A stretch of 64,000 bases of DNA from a virus (IMGVR_UViG_3300047557_002560:1-64000); one strand, 5' to 3'; shown: positions 25,202-33,772, counted from the first letter of the stretch. Notes: a model not told the origin generated them from the sequence alone. A program made the numbers and translations.

Positions 25202-25662
25202 AAAATAGAATAAAAGAAGCAATGCAGCCTTTGGTACCAGAGTTTCCTGTAAACATAGCAGGACACAAGCTTACATTGAGGTTTGATGTAAATATAAATA
25301 AAACAAAAAAGGGTGTTAAACTACAATTTGTCCTTCCTCAGGTACCAGAAGATCCTAGAAAGTTACAAGATCTTGCTAATGAAATAGGTTCAGAACTACA
25401 GGAGAAGTTTGGTCAACACAATTTGCAAATTGTATACGACTTAGAGAATCCATATAGAAATGTGATTGGCTTTTTAGTTCCACTACCATCTCTAGCTGAC
25501 TTTATGATTAATACTGTACTAAAAGGAAGTAGTGAGGAAGTAGAAGTTGATCAAGAAGAAGAGGAAGTAGTAGAGCCAGAAGAAGAATTACCACCAGCAG
25601 AGCAAGAACCTCAAGAAGAACCTGTAAAGGAAATCTTTATGAGAAGAGCTGGATTGAAATAA
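25198..25662 (+). CDS. Hypothetical protein with acidic tail
   Basis: 154 residues. The N-terminal ~105 residues look like a compact alpha/beta domain. Residues ~112-145 are almost all Glu, Asp, Pro and Gln, and the end is basic (FMRRAGLK). Acidic tails of this kind occur in virion assembly or DNA-mimic proteins; no family recognised. Confidence 0.58.
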   Translation: MKNRIKEAMQPLVPEFPVNIAGHKLTLRFDVNINKTKKGVKLQFVLPQVPEDPRKLQDLANEIGSELQEKFGQHNLQIVYDLENPYRNVIGFLVPLPSLADFMINTVLKGSSEEVEVDQEEEEVVEPEEELPPAEQEPQEEPVKEIFMRRAGLK

Positions 25663-25676
25663 ATAAAACTTTAGTT

Positions 25677-26066
25677 ATGTCCAAAAGAAGAATACCAAAG
25701 GCTATCTTTGAGCCAATGGAGAATTTTCAAGCATCCGATTTATTAGATAATGAAGCCTTAATTGGTATGGTAAAGAGGGAAGCACCTTTAGCCATTGAGG
25801 ATGCTCTTAAGAATAAAAAAACCTTTGCATCTATCTTTGAAATTAGTAGCAGTGGCTACTATGTAGACATTCCGAAATCTTATTGGGTAACAGCTTTAGA
25901 AAAGTGTATTAGCTATAAGCTAGAAGAAGAAAACTTTGAAGACTGTATTAGTCTCAAGAAACTTATTGACGACATTAACAAAGCTCAGAAAACAATATCC
26001 ACGAAACAACCAAAAAAGAAGAAAGATGGAGCAAGAATTGACGGAGATTCAATTAGCGATCAATGA
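25677..26066 (+). CDS. Hypothetical protein
   Basis: 129 residues, helical, with a Lys-rich C-terminus (KQPKKKKDGARID). It overlaps the next gene by 41 nt in another frame. No family recognised. Confidence 0.55.
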   Translation: MSKRRIPKAIFEPMENFQASDLLDNEALIGMVKREAPLAIEDALKNKKTFASIFEISSSGYYVDIPKSYWVTALEKCISYKLEEENFEDCISLKKLIDDINKAQKTISTKQPKKKKDGARIDGDSISDQ

Positions 26067-26433
26067 GATCCTAAACATTAAAAGTCTACTCAGGAAGAAA
26101 AGAAAGTCTCAAACAGACAAAAAGAGAGAGCTTTTCATATCAGTAATAAACTCAATCGAAAGACTTATTACGAGGCAGAACCTAATGTATTCAGATTTTC
26201 AATTAGATTTTGCAAACTACGACGATCCCTTCCTAGATACAATAGATGCACTTATTGTATTACACTTTGGTAAGGAGGGTGCAGAGATTATTGTGTACTA
26301 TCTTTGGGATAGACTGAACGACGACGGTACTGTAAATCCATTAATGGACGAAGGTGGTAATGAAATCTTTTTAAACAATGCTGGTGAACTTTGGGACTTA
26401 TTAGTTAAAATTAATCCAAAGTATGGGGACTAG
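26026..26433 (+). CDS. Hypothetical protein
   Basis: 135 residues from ATG 26026. An earlier ATG at 25936 would overlap the previous gene by 131 nt and adds a low-complexity basic stretch, so it is rejected. The N-half is helical and basic, the C-half acidic. It overlaps the next gene by 11 nt. Confidence 0.55.
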   Translation: MEQELTEIQLAINEILNIKSLLRKKRKSQTDKKRELFISVINSIERLITRQNLMYSDFQLDFANYDDPFLDTIDALIVLHFGKEGAEIIVYYLWDRLNDDGTVNPLMDEGGNEIFLNNAGELWDLLVKINPKYGD

Positions 26434-27082
26434 GAAAGCAGGTAGACCACCTAGGAGTTTGAGTGAAAGTGTAATTAGAAATGCTATGAAGCATACTCAA
26501 TCTAACTTTCAAGCAGCTAGGTATCTAAACCTAACTATTGAAACATATAGGAAGTATGCTAAGATGTATGTGGATCAAGACACAGGAAAGACTCTCTACG
26601 ATCTACACAAAAATAACTCAGGTAAAGGTATTAAGAAGTTAGTTTGGAGACAGGATATCTCTATTGATAAGATCAATCAGATAATGGAGAGTGATAGTTA
26701 CAGAGCTGTTAACCTACAGAAGTTAAAGAATAGGTTGATCTACGAAGGTATACTTAAGATGTATTGCTATAACTGTAATCATTGTGAGAAGAGAGTTGTA
26801 GATTACAAGCAACCATTAATACTAAACTTCATAGATGGTAACAAACACAACTGGAAGATTGAGAATCTTAGAATGTTGTGTTACAACTGCTACTTCCTAT
26901 ACGTTGGTAATTTGTTTTCAGAGAAACAAATACTAAGAATGGAAGACGCTACAGCTCCTCTTCTAAAAAAGGGAGAAGTGGATTGGGATGTAGATGAAAA
27001 CTTCCTAGCACACTTCCAAGAGCTTGGTCTCGAACCGAAGGAAGACTACGAAGAAGGTGATGAATTCATTGCTAGAATATAA
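26423..27082 (+). CDS. HNH-fold zinc protein with N-terminal helix-turn-helix, probably catalytically altered
   Basis: 219 residues. Residues ~15-50 (SVIRNAMKHTQSNFQAARYLNLTIETYRKYAKMY) look like a Fis-type helix-turn-helix. A ββα-metal region follows: CYNCNHC, then LILNFIDGNKHNWKIENLRMLCYNC. The DGN-HN-NL-LCxxC frame is that of HNH nucleases. The catalytic His before the DGN loop is replaced (LNF instead of HH-type), so it may bind DNA without cutting. The C-terminus is acidic. Confidence 0.62.
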   Translation: MGTRKAGRPPRSLSESVIRNAMKHTQSNFQAARYLNLTIETYRKYAKMYVDQDTGKTLYDLHKNNSGKGIKKLVWRQDISIDKINQIMESDSYRAVNLQKLKNRLIYEGILKMYCYNCNHCEKRVVDYKQPLILNFIDGNKHNWKIENLRMLCYNCYFLYVGNLFSEKQILRMEDATAPLLKKGEVDWDVDENFLAHFQELGLEPKEDYEEGDEFIARI

Positions 27083-27091
27083 AATATAAAA

Positions 27092-27271
27092 ATGGAAAAA
27101 CAAACAAGCTATCAGGAAGAAATGGAATCCATTGGTAAGTTATTGGATATAGCTTTAGAGTATGGTTTAGAAGTAGAAACAATATACTATGCTTTAGAAA
27201 AAATGAAAGAAAATCCTAATTTATCTCCACTAGAAGCGTTTTCTTTAGGTGTTACAGAGTTTGTTAAGTAA
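27092..27271 (+). CDS. Small hypothetical protein
   Basis: 59 residues: MEKQTSYQEEMESIG, then LDIALEYGLEVETIYYALEKMKENPNLSPLEAFSLGVTEF. All-helical and acidic. No family recognised. Spacing of 9 nt to the upstream gene supports a real gene. Confidence 0.55.
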   Translation: MEKQTSYQEEMESIGKLLDIALEYGLEVETIYYALEKMKENPNLSPLEAFSLGVTEFVK

Positions 27272-27280
27272 GTATATAAC

Positions 27281-27288
27281 CTATTTAT
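27281..27288 (+). promoter_or_regulatory. CTATTTAT late-promoter-like motif
   Basis: CTATTTAT, 7 nt before the ATG at 27296, in a short intergenic gap. Confidence 0.5.
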
Positions 27289-27295
27289 CATTAGT

Positions 27296-27517
27296 ATGAT
27301 TAAGTCAACTATCTACGATGCCTTGACCGATCTTTCTGAGAAGTACATTCCAGAAGGAAAACATCCTCTTTTACACATAAACTCAAGAGAGAAATGGAAG
27401 CAGTTGATGAGTGATTTAATTGAAAGGAATTCAATTCCTAAAAAGGTTTCTTTTCTTACAAAATGTGCCATCAATTGGGAAGCACTACTTTCTCAACGTC
27501 AAAGCATTTTAAACTAG
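27296..27517 (+). CDS. Small hypothetical protein
   Basis: 73 residues, helical and basic. No family recognised. It is followed one base later by a membrane protein gene. Confidence 0.5.
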   Translation: MIKSTIYDALTDLSEKYIPEGKHPLLHINSREKWKQLMSDLIERNSIPKKVSFLTKCAINWEALLSQRQSILN

Positions 27518-27518
27518 A

Positions 27519-27704
27519 ATGAAAGAAACTACAGCAGAAATCGCCACAGCAGGGGTTTGGGGATTACATATTAGCAGTTACCTTATGGCAAGCTTACCCT
27601 ACCTACAAGCAATATCACTAGTGTTAGCTATAACTGTATCTGTAATAACTTTATGGAAGTTAGTAAAAGGATCCTCTAAAAAGGATGAAGAAGGGATCAT
27701 ATAA
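27519..27704 (+). CDS. Small membrane protein, possibly holin-like
   Basis: 61 residues with a hydrophobic region from about 10 to 48 that could cross the membrane twice (AGVWGLHISSYLMASL and LQAISLVLAITVSVITLWKLV) and a charged tail. A holin or other envelope role is possible but unproven. Confidence 0.5.
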   Translation: MKETTAEIATAGVWGLHISSYLMASLPYLQAISLVLAITVSVITLWKLVKGSSKKDEEGII

Positions 27705-27975
27705 CTTAGAAAGCTTATCAGATAAACTCTTAGAAAGAGATAGCTACTTTCAGAAGCTAAAGAATCTCTCTACTCAAAAAAACTATACATACAAACTCAC
27801 AAAGATTAAAGAAAGGTTATTAGAAGAATTACAACTTTGGGAAAGAAAAAATCCATCTGCTAAGTTGCTAGATTTGCAAAAAGATCTTAACTTCCTTAAT
27901 ACACAAACAGATGAAAAGAATTTAGATAAATATAGAATAGACATTCTATCTCAAAAGTATTCAATCTATGGTTAA
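27685..27975 (+). CDS. Hypothetical coiled-coil protein
   Basis: 96 residues, almost entirely helical, rich in Lys, Leu and Glu. It overlaps both neighbours. No family recognised. Confidence 0.5.
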   Translation: MKKGSYNLESLSDKLLERDSYFQKLKNLSTQKNYTYKLTKIKERLLEELQLWERKNPSAKLLDLQKDLNFLNTQTDEKNLDKYRIDILSQKYSIYG

Positions 27976-28144
27976 GCCTCAAGAAGAAGGAAAAAAATTT
28001 GTTGTTGAGTATAAAGAAAATGGGAAAGTTATATCTAAATGGCATTACGATTATGAGAAGTTTAAGCACGGTCCTATTCTAGTAGAAGAGTTTGATCTTC
28101 CACCAAAGCCAAGAAAAAGTAAATCCAAACCAAAAAAACTATAG
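27968..28144 (+). CDS. Small basic hypothetical protein
   Basis: 58 residues: MVKPQEEGKKFVVEYKENGKVISKWHYD, a beta-rich start, then a Pro/Lys-rich tail (PPKPRKSKSKPKKL). It overlaps the upstream gene by 8 nt. No family recognised. Confidence 0.5.
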   Translation: MVKPQEEGKKFVVEYKENGKVISKWHYDYEKFKHGPILVEEFDLPPKPRKSKSKPKKL

Positions 28145-28146
28145 TT

Positions 28147-28353
28147 ATGAAATTGTGTAAAGTTTGCCAAAAGGAAATTCCTTCCAAGAGAGTTGCTTTA
28201 GGTTATCACGACACGTGTGTAGATCATTCATCCACTTTTAAGTATGTAGGATTTGTAGCAAGTAGTGGTAAGACAGACTACGATATCTCAATAGTCAAAG
28301 ATAGAGATACAGCTACACACATGGAAGATCTAAGAACAAGAAGAACAAAATGA
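28147..28353 (+). CDS. Small zinc-finger-like protein
   Basis: 68 residues with CKVCQKEIP at residues 4-12 and YHDTC at 21-25, a treble-clef-like Cys/His arrangement. The C-terminus is basic. No family recognised. Confidence 0.5.
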   Translation: MKLCKVCQKEIPSKRVALGYHDTCVDHSSTFKYVGFVASSGKTDYDISIVKDRDTATHMEDLRTRRTK

Positions 28354-28910
28354 ATAAGTATGAAAAGCTTACCATACCCAATCAATCTTCTTGGAGTAAG
28401 AGAAGCTGGAAATACTATGCACCAGTTTGGTTAATAAAGATTGTAGAAGGTTTAAGAAATCTAATAGACTGGTTTCCTATCATCTGGCAAGATAGACATT
28501 GGGATGATTATTACATTACCAAAATACTACAAAGAAAGATAGAATTACAAAGAGAACATCTAATAACTCATAATAGGCATGTTGATATAGATAGAGACAA
28601 CTTCTGGATGACTGTAGTTCTTAATTTATTAGAAAAAGAACACGAAGGGTTTTATGAGATGGAGTATACAGACTATTGTAAAGATAGGTTCAAGTTCTTT
28701 GAAAGAGAACTAAAGATTGAACACGTTTGGGAAAACTTGGATGCTTACCTAGAAATGTATCCATCGTCAGTGAGAGCTGTTAAGAAAGCTAGACCAAACT
28801 TAACAGACAAGTATCAACTTAGCCTTTTGGTAGCTAGTCACAGACAAAAGAAGTGTAGGAACTTATTATTTGAAATACTAAAACAAAAGTCGAATCATTG
28901 GTGGGATTAA
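28350..28910 (+). CDS. Conserved phage hypothetical protein
   Basis: 186 residues, Trp/Tyr-rich. WFPIIWQDRHWDDYYITKILQRKIELQREHL is a motif I recall from hypothetical proteins of other large phages, where a function is not known. It is helical throughout and overlaps the previous gene by 4 nt. Confidence 0.55.
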   Translation: MNKYEKLTIPNQSSWSKRSWKYYAPVWLIKIVEGLRNLIDWFPIIWQDRHWDDYYITKILQRKIELQREHLITHNRHVDIDRDNFWMTVVLNLLEKEHEGFYEMEYTDYCKDRFKFFERELKIEHVWENLDAYLEMYPSSVRAVKKARPNLTDKYQLSLLVASHRQKKCRNLLFEILKQKSNHWWD

Positions 28911-28921
28911 GTTAGTTTCAA

Positions 28922-28929
28922 CTATTTAT
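28922..28929 (+). promoter_or_regulatory. CTATTTAT late-promoter-like motif
   Basis: CTATTTATAAAA, 14 nt before the ATG at 28944 in a short intergenic gap. Confidence 0.5.
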
Positions 28930-28943
28930 AAAAAACGTATTAG

Positions 28944-30323
28944 ATGGAATATATAGATCACTCAGATTACAAAAAAGCTTTGGATGCCTTTAAGAAAGGT
29001 TCAAACAAAAAGAAGCTAAATGAATCTGTAGAAGAAGGTAATGCTTTTACCAAGGCTCTTGCAAAGACTCCAAAGGGTGGTAAATTTAAAGTTGGCTCAA
29101 AGTCTTTTAAGGATAAGAGTGGATACGATGACCCGAACGTACAAGAATATCAATATACAGATAACTATCCAGGTTCTTGGGGATATAGGGAAGGTAAACT
29201 TAAGGAGGATGATTATTCGATAGAATCAGATAATGACAATAGTGGTGATACTGATACTGACAATATAGCAGAAGATGGTTTGGATATTACATCTAATCCT
29301 ATGACAAAAGCTGGCAGGGGTAAGATTAACCCTGAAGTGATTAGGCATGTTAAAGGTAATACCTATCTTATTAAGAATCCAAATGGAGAAGAAGTTGAAG
29401 TAGAATTTAATGAACATGAAGTTGAAGAAGAGATAGACTATTATAGTGCTATAGGAAGTGCATACGGAGATGATGGTCAATATGGATATATAGTAGATGC
29501 TAACTTTAGTAGAGAAGGAGATTGGGTTTTAGAGGACTTAGATTTTGATACATTAGTAGCAACTTCTTTATATGAAGGATTGAACCCAGCTCCAATGCAA
29601 GCAACAGGTCAAACAATAAGCACTGCAGAAGAGAAAGAAGATCTAAGTTATATTACAGATCCACACAAAACTAATTATAGTGTAAAGCCATTTAAGCTAC
29701 CAAAGAGAGTAGATACTAGAGACTTAGATTATGATCCACAAGATGTTTCTAGGTTCAAACCAGACTATATGGATATGGATGATCCTGAAGATGATGATGA
29801 GATTGATGACGATTTTTTAGACTTAGATGATGATGATATGTATACAAAACTACCTAAGAACTTTCAAAAATATGTTTCTAAGGATAAAGAAAAGTACTCT
29901 CTAAGAGAGAATCAAGCACCATTTGGTTTAAGTGTTCTATCTGTATCTGAGAGAGAGCAACTTAAAGAATATGTTAAGTCTGTCAAGACTATTCAACAGG
30001 AAATCAAGAAGTTAGTAAACAAAGCTAATGAGGCAAGGATGGGTGGTGACCGTACAGGTTTAGTAATGAATGTCAGCGAAGAAGAAAAAGAAAAGGAAGA
30101 ACCAAAAATACAATCAGTACCACAACAAGATGCACCAAGCTATGAAGAGATAGAAGCAAAGCTGGATCCAGAACTTCATGATAAGACTATAAATGTTTTA
30201 AGTGCTTTGAGAAGAAAGTTAGAAAGTGAAGGAGAGTTAACTCCTTTAGAAATTGAAATGTTTATCAAACACGAAATTAGAAAGATAGCTAGAAAAGCAA
30301 TAATGAGCCAACACGACCATTAA
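28944..30323 (+). CDS. Large acidic protein with DITSNP motif, candidate virion/assembly protein
   Basis: 459 residues, strongly acidic. An N-terminal basic helix (KKALDAFKKGSNKKKLNE) is followed by a Gly/Asp-rich region. Near residue 110 lies AEDGLDITSNPMTKAGRG, which matches the DLSxNP motif of the proteins at 46953-50186. Residues ~270-300 are nearly all Asp/Glu (PEDDDEIDDDFLDLDDDD). The C-terminal ~130 residues are a helical, probably coiled-coil domain. Composition resembles a scaffold or core protein. The function is inferred, not shown. Confidence 0.55.
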   Translation: MEYIDHSDYKKALDAFKKGSNKKKLNESVEEGNAFTKALAKTPKGGKFKVGSKSFKDKSGYDDPNVQEYQYTDNYPGSWGYREGKLKEDDYSIESDNDNSGDTDTDNIAEDGLDITSNPMTKAGRGKINPEVIRHVKGNTYLIKNPNGEEVEVEFNEHEVEEEIDYYSAIGSAYGDDGQYGYIVDANFSREGDWVLEDLDFDTLVATSLYEGLNPAPMQATGQTISTAEEKEDLSYITDPHKTNYSVKPFKLPKRVDTRDLDYDPQDVSRFKPDYMDMDDPEDDDEIDDDFLDLDDDDMYTKLPKNFQKYVSKDKEKYSLRENQAPFGLSVLSVSEREQLKEYVKSVKTIQQEIKKLVNKANEARMGGDRTGLVMNVSEEEKEKEEPKIQSVPQQDAPSYEEIEAKLDPELHDKTINVLSALRRKLESEGELTPLEIEMFIKHEIRKIARKAIMSQHDH

Positions 30324-30331
30324 TCTAATAT

Positions 30332-30808
30332 ATGATTGAGCTTAAGGTTAAAGAGCTGAAACCAGGAGAGTTGGATAAAATTATCCTGGATGCCTTTAAC
30401 TGGTTGGTTGAGTCTTTTGGTGATAGAAGTATAGAGTTAAACAAATTAAATTACAAGAAGAAATACTCTACACTTAAACCTTATTTGTTTAAACATCCTC
30501 TATCCGTTTCTTGGTCGAAGAATCCTGAAAGTTTAGATTGGACCTACTACGGTCAGTTTGCTGAGTACAATGCTGTAGATAATACTATCTACATACTGTG
30601 TAAAAAGAATTATACATTAGAATTTGTATTGGATTCGTTATTTCATGAATACAAGCATTCACAGCAAAACATGACTAAGTATAGCTATCAAACAAATATT
30701 TTGCACACACCTTACGATAAAAATCCACTAGAATTGGAAGCTGTAGAGTTTGCTAAAGATTGTTTACAAAAATTTATTAAAATTTATCCACAAAAAGTTG
30801 CTGGGTAA
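30332..30808 (+). CDS. Zincin-like metallopeptidase (HEYKH)
   Basis: 158 residues. LDSLFHEYKHSQQN holds an HEXXH zinc/catalytic motif near residues 109-113. NPLELEAVEFAKD about 25 residues later could provide the third ligand Glu, as in SprT/ImmA-like and other gluzincin-type folds. It is small and lacks a signal peptide, so it would act in the cytoplasm or in the virion. It follows the acidic 28944-30323 gene. Confidence 0.65.
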   Translation: MIELKVKELKPGELDKIILDAFNWLVESFGDRSIELNKLNYKKKYSTLKPYLFKHPLSVSWSKNPESLDWTYYGQFAEYNAVDNTIYILCKKNYTLEFVLDSLFHEYKHSQQNMTKYSYQTNILHTPYDKNPLELEAVEFAKDCLQKFIKIYPQKVAG

Positions 30809-30847
30809 TACAACCAGTCGGAAGTTCGCCTTCCAATCAACTAAGTT

Positions 30848-31186
30848 ATGCAGCACGAAATCCTTTATCTCAATGAGAATCGTGTGTACGTTAGAGTAGG
30901 CGACACATGGTATGACACGAACAAAGAGTTTGATCCCAAAGTAGGAGCACCTTTTCTACTAGGAAAGATAGCAGAAGTACTTACATTTAGCGATTACATT
31001 TCTCTTTATCCAGGCTCGACAAAAGAAATATTCCAAACCGTTAATGACTCAGTTAACGTGGACGGAGCTATTAGAGCTGCAATAAACAAAAGAGTTTCTA
31101 GGTTCTCTTGGGTTAAAATGGTTAAGTATGGTATAACTAAACAACCAAGAAAGGATATAAATAGTAATGATTCAAGCCAAGAATAG
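30848..31186 (+). CDS. Hypothetical protein
   Basis: 112 residues. The N-half is beta-rich (HEILYLNENRVYVRVGDTWYD), the C-half helical and basic. A small GGAAG-TTCGC-CTTCC hairpin lies just upstream (about 30822-30836). No family recognised. Confidence 0.5.
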   Translation: MQHEILYLNENRVYVRVGDTWYDTNKEFDPKVGAPFLLGKIAEVLTFSDYISLYPGSTKEIFQTVNDSVNVDGAIRAAINKRVSRFSWVKMVKYGITKQPRKDINSNDSSQE

Positions 31187-31188
31187 AA

Positions 31189-31196
31189 CTATTTAT
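31189..31196 (+). promoter_or_regulatory. CTATTTAT late-promoter-like motif
   Basis: CTATTTATATTGG, 5 nt before the ATG at 31202. Confidence 0.5.
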
Positions 31197-31201
31197 ATTG
31201 G

Positions 31202-31522
31202 ATGAATAAGAAGGAAATTATTAGAAAGCTCATAGAAAACATCAAAAAAGAGATCGAGCTTAAAAGTTCTAACCACTATCCAAGCGATGCAGATTGGCAC
31301 ATTGGTTTCAGGTTTGGTGACGACAACTTAACTGCTAATGAATCCGAATACGATCCAAAGACAGGTAAAATTATCAACAACACTAAGGTAGGAAGTAGAG
31401 CTACTTATCTGCAGCAGTGGGATACTGAACCTGAAGGTTATTTTGAGAACAAAGATGTAAAAAGAGATAATGGTATAGGTTTGGTCTCTTTAGTTATGCA
31501 ACAATTAAATCCAATAAAATAA
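31202..31522 (+). CDS. Hypothetical protein
   Basis: 106 residues. It starts with a basic helix (MNKKEIIRKLIENIKKEI), then WHIGFRFGDDNLTANESEYDPKTG. The N-terminus resembles the short helical N-termini of the candidate internal proteins. No family recognised. Its stop overlaps the next start. Confidence 0.5.
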   Translation: MNKKEIIRKLIENIKKEIELKSSNHYPSDADWHIGFRFGDDNLTANESEYDPKTGKIINNTKVGSRATYLQQWDTEPEGYFENKDVKRDNGIGLVSLVMQQLNPIK

Positions 31523-32208
31523 TGACAACAAAAATTCTAAAGCAAGTAGCAATCTTAGTAGTATCAGTTCTACTTCTATACTTTACTGTAGACCTTAATG
31601 GATGTAACCCTACAGATCTAAAAGAAGAGATTACTGTTTTACATTCTCACAATGATTCTTTAGAACATATGATCAACATGAAAGATCAAAACATTATAGA
31701 GCTAAATGCTAAGGATTACGAACTAACAGAACAATTACAAGAAGCTAGAGAAAATGTAAAAGTAGTTAAGGTAAAAGTTGAAAAGAAAGTTGAAGTAATA
31801 AAAAAGTACGATAGTTTAGAGATAGCTAAGTTCTATCTACAAAGATATCCTAACGAATTTAACAGTGTAGATACTTTGGTACCTCTCAACAAACTAGTCT
31901 TAGTAACAGTAGCTTCTGACTTAGTACAATATGATGGAGCAAAGCAGATCATAGAGTTTCAAGATAGCTCTATATCAATTCAGGATAGTAAGATAAAGAT
32001 TAAAGATAGTATCATCTCTGTAATGAATGGTAAAGAACTCAACTATAAAGGAATCATAACAAATAAGAATACTGAAATAGTTGTTCTTGATCAAGTAAAT
32101 AAGAATCTTGAAAGAGATAATAAAAAGCTCAAGAACAAAGTTAAAGTGGTAAAAGTAGTAGGAACAGTAGTGTTGGGCGGATTAATTTATTCAATCTTAG
32201 CAAAATAA
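31522..32208 (+). CDS. Membrane-anchored coiled-coil protein, possible spanin
   Basis: 228 residues. An N-terminal membrane segment (residues ~7-22, QVAILVVSVLLLYFTV) is followed by a long coiled coil with repeats such as DSLEHMINMKDQNIIELNAKDYELTEQLQEA. A basic segment and a second hydrophobic segment close the C-terminus (VVGTVVLGGLIYSIL). Flavobacterial phages and prophages carry similar proteins near lysis genes, but no lysis gene is adjacent here. Confidence 0.5.
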   Translation: MTTKILKQVAILVVSVLLLYFTVDLNGCNPTDLKEEITVLHSHNDSLEHMINMKDQNIIELNAKDYELTEQLQEARENVKVVKVKVEKKVEVIKKYDSLEIAKFYLQRYPNEFNSVDTLVPLNKLVLVTVASDLVQYDGAKQIIEFQDSSISIQDSKIKIKDSIISVMNGKELNYKGIITNKNTEIVVLDQVNKNLERDNKKLKNKVKVVKVVGTVVLGGLIYSILAK

Positions 32209-32258
32209 ACTGTTGTTTATCTGAAATTAGTTACGTAAGTTCATAGAAATCAGTTACA

Positions 32259-32663
32259 ATGTCCGATATCCAAAGTAGTTACATTAAGAATCCTAAAGTC
32301 ATGTATAAGTTTGGCTATACAGACATGGGAGATGCGAATCAAAGATTTTCAGAAGCAACAGCTAGAATAAGAAACTTCAGAGGAGTTCCTCTTGGTAGAG
32401 ATTACGATGCAAGAACTAGATGGTCTATTTGGGTTAAGACCAAAGAAGATGCTTTAGCTTTTGAGGAAATGTTCAAAAGCTTACTACCTCCAAAAAACAT
32501 ATGGACAGAAGAAACCTACAACGGTATAACTGAATGTAGAGCTTTAGAAAGTAAGCAAGCTGAAGCTCTCATTACTGAACTCAAAGAGAAGTATAAGAAA
32601 TCTGAGTATAGCTATAGTCCAGGATACTATAAAGTTTACTTTGTAATGTTTGTAAAGAAATGA
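32259..32663 (+). CDS. Degenerate GIY-YIG-like protein, hypothetical
   Basis: 134 residues. KVMYKFGYTDMGDANQRFSEATARIRNF resembles the T5orf172/GIY-YIG beginning (YKIGxT...R), and a later Glu in AFEEMFKSLL could match the metal-binding Glu. The match is weak and several signature residues differ. Unknown function. Confidence 0.4.
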   Translation: MSDIQSSYIKNPKVMYKFGYTDMGDANQRFSEATARIRNFRGVPLGRDYDARTRWSIWVKTKEDALAFEEMFKSLLPPKNIWTEETYNGITECRALESKQAEALITELKEKYKKSEYSYSPGYYKVYFVMFVKK

Positions 32664-32911
32664 CAAGAGATGAATTTTTAGAAAAGTATGGAGATCACAT
32701 TGGAGATGAAGAGATTATGTTTGCTGACGGATTTGATGATGCTCTAGTGGGATTAGATATAGTAGATCATAGAGTAATATACGACTCAGGAAAGATGGCA
32801 GAGATCCTAGTAAAGGATGAAGGTATGGAATTGATAGATGCTATTGAATATTTAGAGTACAATGTATACAATGCATACGTAGGAGAAAAGACACCAATTT
32901 ATATTATTTAG
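32660..32911 (+). CDS. Conserved phage hypothetical protein
   Basis: 83 residues, acidic. The end, YLEYNVYNAYVGEKTPIYII, is a pattern I recall from many unrelated large phages, where it is annotated only as hypothetical. It overlaps the previous gene by 4 nt. Confidence 0.55.
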   Translation: MTRDEFLEKYGDHIGDEEIMFADGFDDALVGLDIVDHRVIYDSGKMAEILVKDEGMELIDAIEYLEYNVYNAYVGEKTPIYII

Positions 32912-32929
32912 TAACTTAACAATTAAAAT

Positions 32930-33121
32930 ATGGCAAAAGAAACAGTAGTCGTAAGTGAAGTAAAGACATTCACAACATACGCAGTAGTAGTATTTCCAGA
33001 CCTAGCTCAGGTTGTAGCAGAAGTTAATGCATTACTTGCTAGAGGATGGCAACCAGTTGGTGGCATCCAAATTAGTGCACAAGGTAGTAATGTTTATCAC
33101 TACCAAGCTATGGCAAAGTAA
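32930..33121 (+). CDS. DUF1737-like small protein
   Basis: 63 residues. LAQVVAEVNALLARGWQPVGGIQISAQGSNVYHYQAMAK has the GWQPxGG...YYQAM signature of DUF1737 proteins. They are small and of unknown function. It is followed by a terminator. Confidence 0.7.
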   Translation: MAKETVVVSEVKTFTTYAVVVFPDLAQVVAEVNALLARGWQPVGGIQISAQGSNVYHYQAMAK

Positions 33122-33143
33122 AATTTTCTGTAAATTTTCATGT

Positions 33144-33190
33144 AAAAAGTTGGGTCCGATCAGAAATGGTCGGACTTTTACTTTTTAAAA
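33144..33190 (+). terminator. Rho-independent terminator
   Basis: GTCCGA (33154-33159) pairs with TCGGAC (33170-33175), flanked by AAAAAG upstream and TTTTACTTTTT downstream. It resembles the GGTCCCAA/TTGGGACC elements of the 39-45 kb region in spacing: TTG, 20 nt, GACTTTTAC. Confidence 0.75.
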
Positions 33191-33199
33191 CATATAAAC

Positions 33200-33580
33200 A
33201 TGAAAGTAATTTGTGTAGAAAGTAGTTTTCTTATTGAAGACGAGAAGGTTCAGACTGCAGTTAAGGGTTCTATTTACACAGTGATTGATGCTGTAAAGGA
33301 TCCCAAACCAGTTGTTACAAAAGAAGGTGGTATTAGAACGTTTGCTCAAGGATGGTGGTTCAGATTTGAAGAGACAGGAGATTTATGGCATCACCAGTTT
33401 AAGTTCAAGAAAGTTGAAGAGATGGTTAAAGAAAAGATTCCAACTAGCATAGGTCCAAAGCCTGGTGCAGTTAGGATCATATTACCTAAGAAAGAACTCA
33501 TGAAACAAAAAAGTGAAGAATCTGTAAAAAAGATTTCTTCAAAAGTAAAGAATGTTGGTAAAATGTCAAAACTTAAGTAG
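33200..33580 (+). CDS. Hypothetical protein
   Basis: 126 residues. The N-terminal ~75 residues are beta-rich (KGSIYTVIDAV, QGWWFRFEETGDLWHHQFKF), suggesting a small barrel; the C-terminus is Lys/Ser-rich. No family recognised. The leader is AAAACATATAAAC. Confidence 0.5.
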   Translation: MKVICVESSFLIEDEKVQTAVKGSIYTVIDAVKDPKPVVTKEGGIRTFAQGWWFRFEETGDLWHHQFKFKKVEEMVKEKIPTSIGPKPGAVRIILPKKELMKQKSEESVKKISSKVKNVGKMSKLK

Positions 33581-33589
33581 CTTTAGTTC

Positions 33590-33772
33590 ATGAAGATTCA
33601 GATGAAAGATTTATTCGACAAGTACATACAAAAGTCTCTAAACTTCGAAAATATAAAGTCTGAGGCTATTTGGATCAAATGTAGAAATTGTGGCAAGTTG
33701 TTTACTCAGACAGTCTACAAAGGCAAGAAGAGTGTACCAATATGTCCTTATTGTAAAACTATAAACAAATAA
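33590..33772 (+). CDS. Small zinc-ribbon protein
   Basis: 60 residues with CRNC and CPYC pairs (about residues 35-38 and 52-55) forming a rubredoxin-type zinc ribbon at the C-terminus. Probably nucleic-acid or protein binding. Confidence 0.55.
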   Translation: MKIQMKDLFDKYIQKSLNFENIKSEAIWIKCRNCGKLFTQTVYKGKKSVPICPYCKTINK

